Assembly: GCA_947259865.1 (NCBI GenBank)
Contig: CAMYNZ010000193.1
Location: 1-10,320, forward strand
Direction: 5' to 3'
Length of the DNA stretch: 10,320 bases
From: an uncultured Desulfobacterales bacterium
GTDB taxonomy: Bacteria; Desulfobacterota; Desulfobacteria; Desulfobacterales; G020354645
Each line of letters starts with the position of its first letter. The first letter of the stretch is position 1. Shown here piece after piece: positions 1-6,992 of the stretch. The position numbers and the translations under genes were made by a program. The notes beneath the pieces are model-generated. The model searched no databases. It was not told where the DNA came from and saw nothing but the letters and a program-made list of their open reading frames with translations.

Positions 1-2
1 TA

Positions 3-110
3 AAGGTTCTCACAGGCGGCGCGGTTCGCCCCCGGGATCCCATCCAGATCCTCAATACGACCGCCGCATCCATTCCGCAGAAAGACACAAGCAAAATGCA
101 ACAAAATTGA
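3..110 (+). CDS. 3' end of a probable MOSC-domain protein (partial)
   Basis: An open frame enters from the left edge and ends at TGA 108-110, giving 35 residues that begin KVLTGGAVRPRDPIQIL. Third codon positions are GC-rich in this frame, as expected of coding DNA. The pattern V-x-x-GG-x-V-R-x-x-D-x-I-x-x-L resembles the closing beta strands of MOSC domains (molybdenum cofactor sulfurase C-terminal fold), which in anaerobic Desulfobacterota are often encoded beside, or fused to, MogA. The stop lies 24 bases before moaA, so the two are probably co-transcribed. The assignment rests on a short C-terminal motif plus the Moco neighbourhood. Another Moco-related protein with a similar tail cannot be excluded, and the catalytic part lies outside the window. 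Confidence 0.5.
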   Translation, partial: KVLTGGAVRPRDPIQILNTTAASIPQKDTSKMQQN

Positions 111-134
111 GAAACAGAAACTCATAGCTTATAT

Positions 135-1133
135 ATGAAAACGCTAATCGACACATATGGCAGGCAGATAGATTATCTGCGCATCTCTATAACCGATCAC
201 TGCAATCTTAAATGCAGCTATTGCACACCATTTTCCGGGCGCACCCACCTTCCCCGTGCTGAAATACTTACTTATGAAGAAATGTTTACGGTAGCAAAAG
301 CAGCGCTGATGGCCGGAATTACCAAGATCCGGATCACCGGCGGGGAACCCCTTGTCCGGAAGGGTCTGGTCGGATTTTGCAAGATGCTGGCCGGCGTAGA
401 CGGCCTTGAAAACCTGGCTTTGACCACAAACGGTGTACGGCTGAAGGAGTTGGCCCAACCGCTTTTTGAGGCCGGGGTCCGCAGAATTAATGTGAGTCTT
501 GACACCCTGAAACCGGAGCGGTTTAAAAAATTAACCGGCGGCGATCACTTTTTTCAGGTTGTTTCCGGTATTAAACGGGCCGAAAAAGTCGGTTTTTATC
601 CCATAAAGATAAATACGGTCGTCATGCGCGGAATAAACGATGATGAAATAGAGGATCTTGCCAATCTTACCCTCAAAAAACCCTATCACGTCCGGTTTAT
701 AGAGCTCATGCCCACCCGGGGATGGCAGGATAGCAGCCACGATTCGTTGTATTTTCCGGTTGACGAGATTATGAAGCGCATACGTCAGATAGGCGGTGCG
801 CAAATTGGGCCTGCAACCGATACCTTCGGGCCGGCCCGACTGTGCACCCTACCCGGCGCTATTGGCAAGGTGGGGTTCATTGCACCGCTGGGCTGGCATT
901 TCTGCGGATCCTGCAATCGAATTAGACTTACTGCTGACGGCAAACTCAAAAGCTGCCTTTTTTCCGAAGAAGAAATCGATATCAAAGGGCATTTAAGAGC
1001 CGGTGCCGGATTGGATGAACTGGTTGACATTTTCAAACGGGTTGTTGTTCGAAAGCCGGACGGCCATCATTTAAATCAAGAAAAGAATCGTTGCACTTCC
1101 GCACGACCCATGATGCGGGCGATAGGGGGATAA
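135..1133 (+). CDS. moaA: GTP 3',8-cyclase MoaA (radical SAM, molybdenum cofactor step 1)
   Basis: This 332-residue cytoplasmic radical-SAM enzyme converts GTP to 3',8-cyclo-7,8-dihydro-GTP, which MoaC then turns into cyclic pyranopterin monophosphate. The SAM-binding 4Fe-4S cluster motif is CNLKCSYC (C23, C27, C30) and the SAM-contact motif GGEP is at 69-72. The second, substrate-binding cluster is C257-GS-C260 followed by C274. The protein ends in Gly-Gly, as MoaA normally does; that tail is needed for activity in characterised family members. Length matches the family (about 330). The ATG at 135 places the usual LID-x-x-GR-x-x-x-YLRIS opening at the N-terminus, although no strong Shine-Dalgarno is visible. 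It follows the putative MOSC gene by 24 bases. moaC, moaD and moaE are not in the window. Confidence 0.96.
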   Translation: MKTLIDTYGRQIDYLRISITDHCNLKCSYCTPFSGRTHLPRAEILTYEEMFTVAKAALMAGITKIRITGGEPLVRKGLVGFCKMLAGVDGLENLALTTNGVRLKELAQPLFEAGVRRINVSLDTLKPERFKKLTGGDHFFQVVSGIKRAEKVGFYPIKINTVVMRGINDDEIEDLANLTLKKPYHVRFIELMPTRGWQDSSHDSLYFPVDEIMKRIRQIGGAQIGPATDTFGPARLCTLPGAIGKVGFIAPLGWHFCGSCNRIRLTADGKLKSCLFSEEEIDIKGHLRAGAGLDELVDIFKRVVVRKPDGHHLNQEKNRCTSARPMMRAIGG

Positions 1134-1192
1134 ATGCAATGTATGCAGTGGTTACCGATATGAATCTAACTTGGACAAGCCTGAACAAATAG

Positions 1193-1227
1193 GGTTATGG
1201 GTTCAAGGTTCAGGGTTCAGGGTTGAA
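1193..1227. repeat. Heptamer tandem repeat (GGTTCAG-type, five units)
   Basis: Five consecutive 7-base units are visible: GGTTATG, GGTTCAA, GGTTCAG, GGTTCAG and GGTTGAA. The central three differ by one base at most. An inverted copy of the unit, TTGAACC, sits at 1253-1259 and could pair with GGTTCAA at 1200-1206. Runs of this type are, as I recall, scattered between genes in several deltaproteobacterial genomes. No function is known to me. Confidence 0.75.
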
Positions 1228-1300
1228 ATAAGGTAAATATCCTTTTTTAAATTTGAACCAACAACTGAAAACGAGCGTTTATTCCAGTGTGTCTCAGATA

Positions 1301-1373
1301 CTGGATACTGCCTGCCCGCCATCGCGAGCCGCTCAGGCGAAGCCGGTGGCGGGCAGGCAGAACGGGCATCCAG
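1301..1373. repeat. Long nested inverted repeat (REP/MITE-like hairpin)
   Basis: A perfect 14-base inverted repeat, CTGCCTGCCCGCCA at 1308-1321 and TGGCGGGCAGGCAG at 1347-1360, encloses a 25-base GC-rich loop. Outside it a second pair, CTGGAT at 1301-1306 and ATCCAG at 1368-1373, extends the stem across small bulges. The sequence type is typical of interspersed palindromic elements in intergenic DNA. No T-run follows the stem, so it is not a canonical intrinsic terminator, although it could still affect mRNA ends between moaA and the permease gene. Confidence 0.8.
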
Positions 1374-1484
1374 CATCATTTCCATAAAGGCATCATAATG
1401 TGTTATAAGTTTTTTTGCCACAAGATTCAAAAAATCCCAATTAAGAGCCTAAAATGATTCATGCAGTTTTAATAATATACCGAA

Positions 1485-2387
1485 TTGCGATTAATGGATT
1501 TTCTACAATTGAACTTTCCTGTCTCGGGGGTTGAGACATTAATATTCATCCCACCCCTGGTCGCATTTATCATATCCTTTTTCACTTCCATGGCCGGTAT
1601 TTCAGGGGCATTCTTGTTGCTGCCGTTTCAGATGAGCGTTTTGGGCTTCAACACGCCTTCAGTAAGCGCCACCAATCTTTTATTCAATGTTGCCGGAACA
1701 CCCGGCGGTGTTTATCGCTACATGAAGGAGGGTCGGCTCGTATGGCCCATCGCCATCACTATTGTCACTGGAATAATACCCGGCGTATTAATTGGTTATT
1801 ACCTCAGGGTCGCATATTTACCGGACCCGAAGGCTTTTAAGTTGTTCGTCGGCCTGGTTCTGATGGTTGTCGCTTTTAGGCTCATCCGGGAGGTATGGAC
1901 AAACAAAACCAAAATTGCGGCAGATATCTGCGGAGTTGAAGACAATGTTGTAAACCTTTCGATCGAACTAAAAAAAATCCGATTTGATTTTAAGGGGGTC
2001 ACATATTCAATCCATTCGATTGGGTTTTTTATGCTTTCATTTGCGGTCGGGATTATTGGCGGTATTTACGGTATTGGCGGAGGGTCTATCATCGCACCAT
2101 TTTGCATTGCTTTTTTTAACTTACCCGTTCATACGATAGCCGGTGCAGTTCTTTTAGGTACATTCACTTCTTCTGCCGCCGGCGTCATTTTTTATAGTCT
2201 CATCTCGATTAATGGATTGACGGCTGCACCGGATTGGGCGCTGGGGATGCTATTCGGAGTCGGGGGTCTGTTTGGCATGTATTTTGGCGCAAAATGCCAG
2301 CGGTATGTTCCGGCAAAAATCATTAAAATCATCCTGGCACTTATTATATTAACCGTCGCCGCAAAATATATCCTGCAGTTTTTCTAA
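1485..2387 (+). CDS. TSUP (TauE/SafE-like) membrane permease
   Basis: A 300-residue integral membrane protein of the TSUP superfamily (sulfite exporter TauE/SafE, PF01925). The two-half architecture is visible: the N-terminal half carries SFFTSMAGISGAFLLLPF (about 31-48) and the C-terminal half repeats the pattern as GGIYGIGGGSIIAPF (192-206), each followed by a small-residue-rich helix. About eight hydrophobic segments can be drawn. A hydrophilic stretch of roughly 40 residues (about 138-178, rich in charged residues) separates the halves and is longer than usual. Family members move organosulfonates, sulfite, sulfolactate or related anions; the substrate here is unknown. Its place between moaA and moeA suggests a link to oxyanion or sulfur handling, by inference only. 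The open frame begins at TTG 1485; ATG 1494 (MDFLQL) is an equally good start, and neither has a clear Shine-Dalgarno. Confidence 0.88.
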   Translation: MRLMDFLQLNFPVSGVETLIFIPPLVAFIISFFTSMAGISGAFLLLPFQMSVLGFNTPSVSATNLLFNVAGTPGGVYRYMKEGRLVWPIAITIVTGIIPGVLIGYYLRVAYLPDPKAFKLFVGLVLMVVAFRLIREVWTNKTKIAADICGVEDNVVNLSIELKKIRFDFKGVTYSIHSIGFFMLSFAVGIIGGIYGIGGGSIIAPFCIAFFNLPVHTIAGAVLLGTFTSSAAGVIFYSLISINGLTAAPDWALGMLFGVGGLFGMYFGAKCQRYVPAKIIKIILALIILTVAAKYILQFF

Positions 2388-2496
2388 TTCGCACCATCCG
2401 TTGCAAATTCTCGCTAATTAAGGCATAAATAGGTTTTTTATATAAATTCTCCATTTTGTTTACGCTCATTTAGGGTAACACATCCGGGAGTGACAC

Positions 2497-3708
2497 ATGA
2501 GCACTAAGTTCATCGGTTACCAGGAAGCACTTGAGCAAACGCTTTCGCACCTGAAACCTCTCGCGGCTGAGGAAAGGTCTTTGAGTGAAAGTATTGATTA
2601 TGTGGTAGCCGAAGATATATTCGCCCGGGTCGATTCCCCTTCTGACTATACGTCATTGAAGGACGGTTTTGCGGTCCGCTCCAAAGAAATCGCCGGCGCC
2701 ACATCAGATTCACCGGTAAATTTAAAGCTCCAGGGTGTCGTTGCTGCGGGTGCGGTAACCCCGGGAAGTGTTGCGGCCGGAGCTGCTCTAAGGGTCCTTA
2801 CCGGTGCGGTCATTCCGCAAGGTGCCGATGCCGTTGTTGCTGAAGAATATACCCGCACGGAAAATAAGCTGGTCACTGTTTTTAAGCATGCCGAACCCGG
2901 TAGAAATATTCTGCCCAAGGGGTGTGATGTAAGCATTGATGAATTGGTAGTTCCAAGAGGAAGCCGTCTGGCGCCGGGCAAAATCGGGATCCTTGCAGCG
3001 GCCGGTCACGACAGTATCAGTGTTGTAAGCAAACCCCGGGTGGCAATTATTGCCACCGGTGACGAGGTGCTACTACCCGGTCAGCCGCTAGCGGCAGGAA
3101 AACTGTTCGCCAGTAATATGTTTACGTTGAACGCGTGGTGCAGACGCTATGGTATGGAAACCAATTTGGATATCGTTGGGGATGATGCCCAAAGGATCAG
3201 TGATAAACTGAATCTTGCAAGCCAGACATACAATGCTGTTCTCACCAGTGGCGGTGCCTGGTCAGGAGACCGGGACCTGGTTGCCCGCATGCTCGGACAA
3301 CTGGATTGGCAAAAAATGTATCACCGCGTCCGGATCGGACCGGGTAAAGCCATCGGATTCGGGTTTTTGAACAATACGCCGGTCTTTATTCTACCCGGTG
3401 GTCCGCCTTCCAACCTCATAGCGTTCCTCAAGCTGGCGCTACCCGGACTGCTTAGACTTTCCGGTTATGCAAATCTGCAGTTGCCGGATATACCTTCCCG
3501 ATTGGCTGAAACAGTTAACGGACAAAGTAACTGGACCCAATTTATCTTCGGTAGATTCGAAAGCAGGCACGGCGCCGCCTGTTTTCAACCTATAAGGTAC
3601 GCCAGTCGTCTGAAGAGTATGGCTGATGCCGAGGGCATCATTTCTATTCCCGAGGGCACCGACCAAATTGCCGCCGGAAGCGAAATCAGGGTATCATTAG
3701 TGCACTGA
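2497..3708 (+). CDS. moeA: Molybdopterin molybdenumtransferase MoeA (divergent form)
   Basis: A 403-residue cytoplasmic protein of normal MoeA length. MoeA inserts molybdate into adenylylated molybdopterin. Family marks in order: the DGFAV segment (D56-V60, equivalent to the usual MDGYAV), TGAVIPQGADAVV near 102-114, GRNILPKGCD, ATGDEVLLPG near 189, the MoCF-binding glycine motif TSGGAWSGDRD (250-260), and LPGGPPSN (299-306). The last two differ from common MoeA, which reads SGGVSVGxxD and LPGNPVS; the usual SAM-D before GYAV is here SLKD. The catalytic-domain acidic residues appear kept. GGGAG is not present, but GGGAG-like SD GGGAG is replaced by GGGAG's close form GGGAG-lacking CCGGGAG (2484-2490), six bases before the ATG, which supports the start. 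It is followed by mobA after a 145-base gap. It may be a paralogue specialised for certain molybdo- or tungsto-enzymes, but that is inference. Confidence 0.92.
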   Translation: MSTKFIGYQEALEQTLSHLKPLAAEERSLSESIDYVVAEDIFARVDSPSDYTSLKDGFAVRSKEIAGATSDSPVNLKLQGVVAAGAVTPGSVAAGAALRVLTGAVIPQGADAVVAEEYTRTENKLVTVFKHAEPGRNILPKGCDVSIDELVVPRGSRLAPGKIGILAAAGHDSISVVSKPRVAIIATGDEVLLPGQPLAAGKLFASNMFTLNAWCRRYGMETNLDIVGDDAQRISDKLNLASQTYNAVLTSGGAWSGDRDLVARMLGQLDWQKMYHRVRIGPGKAIGFGFLNNTPVFILPGGPPSNLIAFLKLALPGLLRLSGYANLQLPDIPSRLAETVNGQSNWTQFIFGRFESRHGAACFQPIRYASRLKSMADAEGIISIPEGTDQIAAGSEIRVSLVH

Positions 3709-3853
3709 ACTTTACGATGAACATACCCCTGTAAGAAATGCCATGCCATTCCGAATTAATCCGTAGCAAACATTTTACTGGTAGTGCCCAGATGCTTATA
3801 TATATGGGTATAATATTTTGGAGCTGGTAAAGTATATTACGAGGTATTGATGT

Positions 3854-4465
3854 ATGATTTCTGACGCTTGCGCCGGAATAATCCTGTCCGGGGGGCTGAA
3901 TACACGCATGAACCAGCGCAACAAGGCTTTTCTCCAATTGGGCGGCCGCCGGTTTGTTGACAGGATAATTGTGACGCTGGGGGAGTTGTTCTCTGAAGTC
4001 ATATTGGTCACTAAAGAAGTCAGCCTCTACGAGGGCTGGGACCTTAAAATTGTAAAAGATATATTTGATGTTCACAGTCCGCTGGCCGGGATTCATGCCG
4101 GTCTTGCAAACACTGCGGCCGATTATGCATTTTGCATCGGCTGTGACACACCATTTCTGAAAAATGCCGTAATCGAGTTGTTGATGAACGAACTGGAACC
4201 GGGTGTCGATATCATCGTCCCCGTATCCGGTAGTTATTTTCAGCCACTGTGCGCTGTCTATTCCCAAAAGTGCAAAGCAATCATCGAAAAGCAATTGCGT
4301 GCCGGGAATTTGAAAGTCGACCGGTTTTTTAACAATGTCGTTGTAAAAAAAATTCCCTATGAAAAATTTAAAACAGTAGATCCGGATATGCTTTCTTTCT
4401 TTAACGTAAACACACCGAAGGATTTCAAACAGGCGGAGAAGTTATTGGCCAAACATATGAGGTGA
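3854..4465 (+). CDS. mobA: Molybdenum cofactor guanylyltransferase MobA
   Basis: A 203-residue cytoplasmic nucleotidyltransferase that adds GMP to Mo-molybdopterin, giving the guanine dinucleotide cofactor used by DMSO-reductase-family enzymes such as formate dehydrogenases. The N-terminal GTP-binding signature reads LSGGLNTRMNQRNKAF (11-26), matching LAGGxSxRMGxxK with one extra residue before Lys24. The Mg-binding motif is GCDTPFL (G96-L102), and SPLAGIHAGL precedes it as usual. Length is typical for MobA (about 190-210). GAGG at 3841-3844 sits nine bases before ATG 3854, which selects this start over the ATG at 3850, a frame that stops after four codons. It closes the Moco cluster. Confidence 0.93.
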   Translation: MISDACAGIILSGGLNTRMNQRNKAFLQLGGRRFVDRIIVTLGELFSEVILVTKEVSLYEGWDLKIVKDIFDVHSPLAGIHAGLANTAADYAFCIGCDTPFLKNAVIELLMNELEPGVDIIVPVSGSYFQPLCAVYSQKCKAIIEKQLRAGNLKVDRFFNNVVVKKIPYEKFKTVDPDMLSFFNVNTPKDFKQAEKLLAKHMR

Positions 4466-4547
4466 CAGCGCTAACCCCTGGCAGGCAAATTGGAATCGCT
4501 GCTCAAAAATTCGCCAGCCTTTCAAATATATAGAAAAACTTCCTAGG

Positions 4548-5606
4548 ATGGATGACATGATAGTCGACAGATTTTTCGAAAAGGGCCGAAAATTTTTAGG
4601 ATGCAAATATCCCATCATGTGCGGCGCCATGACTTGGGTCAGCGACCCCAAACTGGTCACGGCCATCGGAAAAGCCGGTGGCTTTGGACTTATTGCCGGC
4701 GGCAATGCTCCGGTCGATATACTCAAACAACAAATCCTGGAAACTCGTGAATTATCCCAAAAACCATTTGGAGTTAATATCATCACCCTGGCGCCGGCCT
4801 ATCAGGATCACCTCAACCTGGCATGCGAACTGGCATGTGAGGTTGTGGTATTTGCCGGCGGAATTCCAAAAAAGAATGAAATACATCAGATCAAGGAGTC
4901 CGGAGCCCGGGTTATCTGTTTTGCATCCACGGCCATGCTGGCCCATAAATTAATTGAACGCGGAGCGGACGCACTGATTCTTGAGGGGTCAGAGGCCGGA
5001 GGACATATCGGTCCGGTAGCATTATCGGTTCTGATTCAGCAGATACTCTTTGAGGTCAAAGAGGTACCGATTTTTATTGCCGGTGGAATAGCCACCGGGC
5101 GGATGATGGCCCATTTGCTGATGATGGGGGCCGCCGGGATTCAGATGGGAACCCGCTTTGTAATGGCCGAAGAGTGTGCCGCCCATCCGAAGTTCAAGGA
5201 GGTCTTCAAACGCGCCAAGGCCAGGGATGCAACCGCAACACCGCAGTTTGACAGCCGCTTGCCGGTGATACCGGTCCGGGCCCTGAAAAATGATGGGACT
5301 CTTGAATTCGGAAAGCTTCAGCTGGAGTTGCTGCACAAACTGGATCACAATATTATCGATCGCCAACAGGCACAGTTTGCAGCAGAGCGCTTCTGGGTCG
5401 GTGCCCTGAGAAATGCGGTCATAGACGGCGATGTGGCTAAAGGCTCCCTGATGGCAGGCCAATCGGTAGGATTGGTGGATGAAATCAAACCGCTTCAAGG
5501 AATCATCGATGAGATGGTTGATGCGGCCGAGGCGGAATTAATACGATTAAAGGAGATATTTGACCAAGAATCGCCTCAAACTATAAACGGTATCGACCAG
5601 GATTGA
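4548..5606 (+). CDS. FMN-dependent nitronate monooxygenase / FabK-like enoyl-ACP reductase family protein
   Basis: A 352-residue TIM-barrel flavoprotein of the nitronate monooxygenase (2-nitropropane dioxygenase)/FabK family. The opening CGAMTWVSDPKLVTAIGKAG with GGFGLIAGGN is the usual FMN-contact region. EGSEAGGHIG (E146-G155) carries the family histidine (H153), IFIAGGIATG is the phosphate-binding strand-loop, and MGTRFVMAEECAAHP is the signature near 200-215. Such proteins oxidise alkyl nitronates or reduce enoyl-ACP with NAD(P)H; sequence alone does not separate these activities. ATG 4548 has no room for a Shine-Dalgarno, whereas in-frame ATG 4557 has TAGGA at 4543-4547 nine bases upstream, so the protein probably begins MIVDRFF. 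A degenerate copy of its last codons lies at 6341-6406. Confidence 0.88.
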   Translation: MDDMIVDRFFEKGRKFLGCKYPIMCGAMTWVSDPKLVTAIGKAGGFGLIAGGNAPVDILKQQILETRELSQKPFGVNIITLAPAYQDHLNLACELACEVVVFAGGIPKKNEIHQIKESGARVICFASTAMLAHKLIERGADALILEGSEAGGHIGPVALSVLIQQILFEVKEVPIFIAGGIATGRMMAHLLMMGAAGIQMGTRFVMAEECAAHPKFKEVFKRAKARDATATPQFDSRLPVIPVRALKNDGTLEFGKLQLELLHKLDHNIIDRQQAQFAAERFWVGALRNAVIDGDVAKGSLMAGQSVGLVDEIKPLQGIIDEMVDAAEAELIRLKEIFDQESPQTINGIDQD

Positions 5607-5719
5607 AATCAGCCCCCTTTTAATTGAATTATGTGATAAATCATTGTAAGTTGATATTTATTTGGATCCAATTCAGATTGCACACTTCTTTCAAAGCAAT
5701 TTGGGGGATCGGAGGATTT

Positions 5720-5902
5720 ATGGCTGTTTTAAAATTAACCCAGGATAATGAAGCTCTAGAAATTGAATTCGAATTGCGTTACCTGAAATCTTTGACAACT
5801 AAAGATCGCTTTTTTATGATGCAAAAAAAGTCCGACGAAATGAAAGAATTGCTGAGGAAACATGGATACGGAAAGTCTTCTCAAATCATTAAAAGAGCAT
5901 AA
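5720..5902 (+). CDS. Small conserved-looking protein, probable antitoxin-type partner of the downstream nucleotidyltransferase
   Basis: A 60-residue hydrophilic, mostly helical protein (MAVLKLTQDNEALEIEFEL at its start, ending SSQIIKRA). I do not recognise a named family. A longer reading of the same frame starts at 5624, but GGAGG at 5711-5715 lies just before ATG 5720 and the upstream residues look non-coding, so the short start is preferred. Its last 41 bases overlap the start of the next gene in another frame, which implies translational coupling. A small first gene overlapping a nucleotidyltransferase is the usual layout of toxin-antitoxin pairs of this class; the antitoxin role is inferred from layout only. 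Confidence 0.62.
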   Translation: MAVLKLTQDNEALEIEFELRYLKSLTTKDRFFMMQKKSDEMKELLRKHGYGKSSQIIKRA

Positions 5903-6314
5903 GGCCAGGTTTGTGGTTATCGGCGCGACGGCCTTCCCGGTCCATGGATTTTCGCGCGCAACCCTGGATGTTGACATCTTTATACGCCCGGAAAGATCCA
6001 ATGCAGAAAGGGTATTGGCGGGCTTAAATGACTTCGGATATGATATGCGTGATGTAACCGTGGAAGAACTTTTAACCAAGAAGATATTGATCCGCCAACA
6101 TCTTATTGAAACGGATATTCATCCTTTTGTAAAAGGGATTTCATTTGATGAAATTTGGAAAAACAGAGTAAAAGCGAAGTTTGGCAATACATTTGCCTGG
6201 TTTGCATCCTTAGACGATTTAATTAAAATGAAGCAGGCGACCGGGCGGCAGAAAGATATTGAGGATTTAAAATACCTGTCGAAACTAAAAAGTTGGCGGG
6301 ACACCGCGAGATAG
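5862..6314 (+). CDS. Nucleotidyltransferase-fold protein (AbiEii/DUF6036-like, possible toxin)
   Basis: A 150-residue protein with the minimal nucleotidyltransferase pattern: VVIGATAFPVHGFSRATLDVDIFI (written here as VVIGATAFPVHG plus FSRATLDVDIFI, residues 18-41), with catalytic-type aspartates D36 and D38 and a third candidate, D85, in IETDIHPF. The helix DLIKMKQATGRQKDIEDL near the C-terminus is typical of small AbiEii/DUF6036-type proteins. The first family glycine pair is G-A rather than G-G or G-S. GAGG at 5854-5857 precedes ATG 5862, and the start lies inside the preceding small gene. Relatives include toxins that modify tRNA or proteins by nucleotide transfer, but many are uncharacterised, so a toxin role is plausible rather than shown. 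Confidence 0.78.
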   Translation: MDTESLLKSLKEHKARFVVIGATAFPVHGFSRATLDVDIFIRPERSNAERVLAGLNDFGYDMRDVTVEELLTKKILIRQHLIETDIHPFVKGISFDEIWKNRVKAKFGNTFAWFASLDDLIKMKQATGRQKDIEDLKYLSKLKSWRDTAR

Positions 6315-6340
6315 GAGAAAAAAAATAAAAGAGAGAACAG

Positions 6341-6406
6341 GGAATCAAACCTATCCAGGGATTCATCGATGGGATGGTTGATGAGGCCGAGTCGGAGTTA
6401 AAATGA
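6341..6406 (+). pseudogene. Degenerate 3' fragment of a second FabK/nitronate-monooxygenase-like gene
   Basis: Bases 6341-6400 align without gaps to 5481-5540, the end of the FMN enzyme gene, with 50 of 60 identical by my count. Reading in the same frame gives GIKPIQGFIDGMVDEAESEL, then K and TGA 6404-6406. The functional gene has EIKPLQGIIDEMVDAAEAEL at the same place: 14 of 20 residues match and several differences are silent. No related sequence is visible immediately upstream of 6341, so this is a 5'-truncated remnant. It stands directly after the small-protein/nucleotidyltransferase pair. The fragment is too short to function. Confidence 0.8.
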
Positions 6407-6598
6407 CTGAAGCCGACACTCGGTTAACCGGTTTGTTCCGCTTATAACGGGATTGAGACCGTCAAAAATGAATGCCTTCGAATCTAGGATTCAACCGGTA
6501 ATCGGGCTAACAAGCCCAACCCTTACCCTTTTATCATTTAGAGAAACCCGCTCCTCATGGGGGGAAGATGGGGTTTTGAAGCCAGTTCCAGAAGGCGG

Positions 6599-6964
6599 TT
6601 ACTTTTTGTTCTCAAAATCCTCGATCGCTTTGGTGAGCGCTTCTGCGCCAAGGTTGGAACAGTGTAATTTTTGTTTGGGGAGTCCGTCCAGGGCCTTGGC
6701 AACGGATTTGTTGGTTATGGTTTTAGCTTCTTTTAATGTTTTACCCAGAGCCATTTCACTGACCATACTGGATACGGAGATGGCAGCAACACAGCCGAAG
6801 GTTTTGAATTTAATATCGGCGATTTTGTCATCCTGGACCTTGATATAAAACGTCATCATGTCGCCGCATACCGGGTTGCCGACTTCACCCACGCCGTCTG
6901 CATTTTCAAGTTCACCCACATTTCTAGGGTTGGAGAAGTGGTCCATCACTTTTTCTGAATACAT
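6599..6964 (-). CDS. iscU: Iron-sulfur cluster scaffold IscU/NifU-N
   Basis: A 121-residue cytoplasmic scaffold on which Fe-S clusters are built with sulfur and iron delivered by partners such as IscS. All three ligand cysteines are present: C33 in GNPVCGDMM, C58 in FKTFGCVAAIS and C102 in KLHCSNL, along with D35 and H101. The HscA chaperone-recognition motif LPPVK before the last cysteine reads LPKQK here, which fits NifU/Suf-type or chaperone-independent scaffolds. The frame is open up to GTG 6979, but those bases are the Shine-Dalgarno itself (AGGAGG at 6976-6971), six bases before ATG 6964, so ATG 6964 is the true start. It is last in the tusA-like/iscS/iscU operon, separated from iscS by a hairpin repeat. 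Confidence 0.94.
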   Translation of the reverse strand: MYSEKVMDHFSNPRNVGELENADGVGEVGNPVCGDMMTFYIKVQDDKIADIKFKTFGCVAAISVSSMVSEMALGKTLKEAKTITNKSVAKALDGLPKQKLHCSNLGAEALTKAIEDFENKK

Positions 6965-6970
6965 GTCTTT

Positions 6971-6976
6971 CCTCCT
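6971..6976 (-). promoter_or_regulatory. Strong ribosome-binding site of iscU
   Basis: A perfect AGGAGG on the minus strand lies six bases before ATG 6964. It rules out the longer GTG start, whose first codons would be the ribosome site itself. Confidence 0.85.
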
Positions 6977-6992
6977 CACTTACGCTAAATTA

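Larger units (their letters stand above)
1134..1484. other. Non-coding gap with repeats between moaA and the TSUP permease
   Basis: This 351-base stretch holds no convincing gene. A 75-codon minus-strand frame (1203-1430) is only the translation of the repeats. It contains a run of heptamer repeats (1193-1227) and a nested GC-rich hairpin (1301-1373), listed separately. A further small dyad, CCAGT/ACTGG, lies just left of the hairpin. No clear promoter consensus for the permease gene was found in the AT-rich part after 1380. Confidence 0.6.

Noticed and set aside
1..134. Moco riboswitch upstream of moaA
   Set aside because: The 24-base gap after the preceding gene is too short for the aptamer and the bases before it appear to be coding.
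1203..1430. 75-codon minus-strand open frame between moaA and the permease gene
   Set aside because: It is a translation of the heptamer and hairpin repeats, has no plausible ribosome site and no recognisable protein features.
3809..3814. TATAAT upstream of mobA as a -10 box
   Set aside because: No acceptable -35 lies 16-18 bases upstream and the extended -10 TG is misplaced by one base in an AT-rich stretch.
5624..5719. N-terminal extension of the 60-residue gene
   Set aside because: The GGAGG at 5711-5715 is placed for ATG 5720, and the upstream codons look like AT-rich non-coding DNA.
6480..6492. GAATC-TAG-GATTC palindrome
   Set aside because: Short palindrome with no associated promoter or gene start; could be chance.
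6504..6517. GGGCT-AACA-AGCCC hairpin as a terminator after iscU
   Set aside because: The 5-base stem has no following U-run on the minus strand, so it cannot be called an intrinsic terminator.
6453..6848. 131-codon plus-strand open frame opposite iscU
   Set aside because: Most of it is antisense to the well-supported iscU gene and the peptide resembles no protein; the non-overlapping part shows no coding signal.
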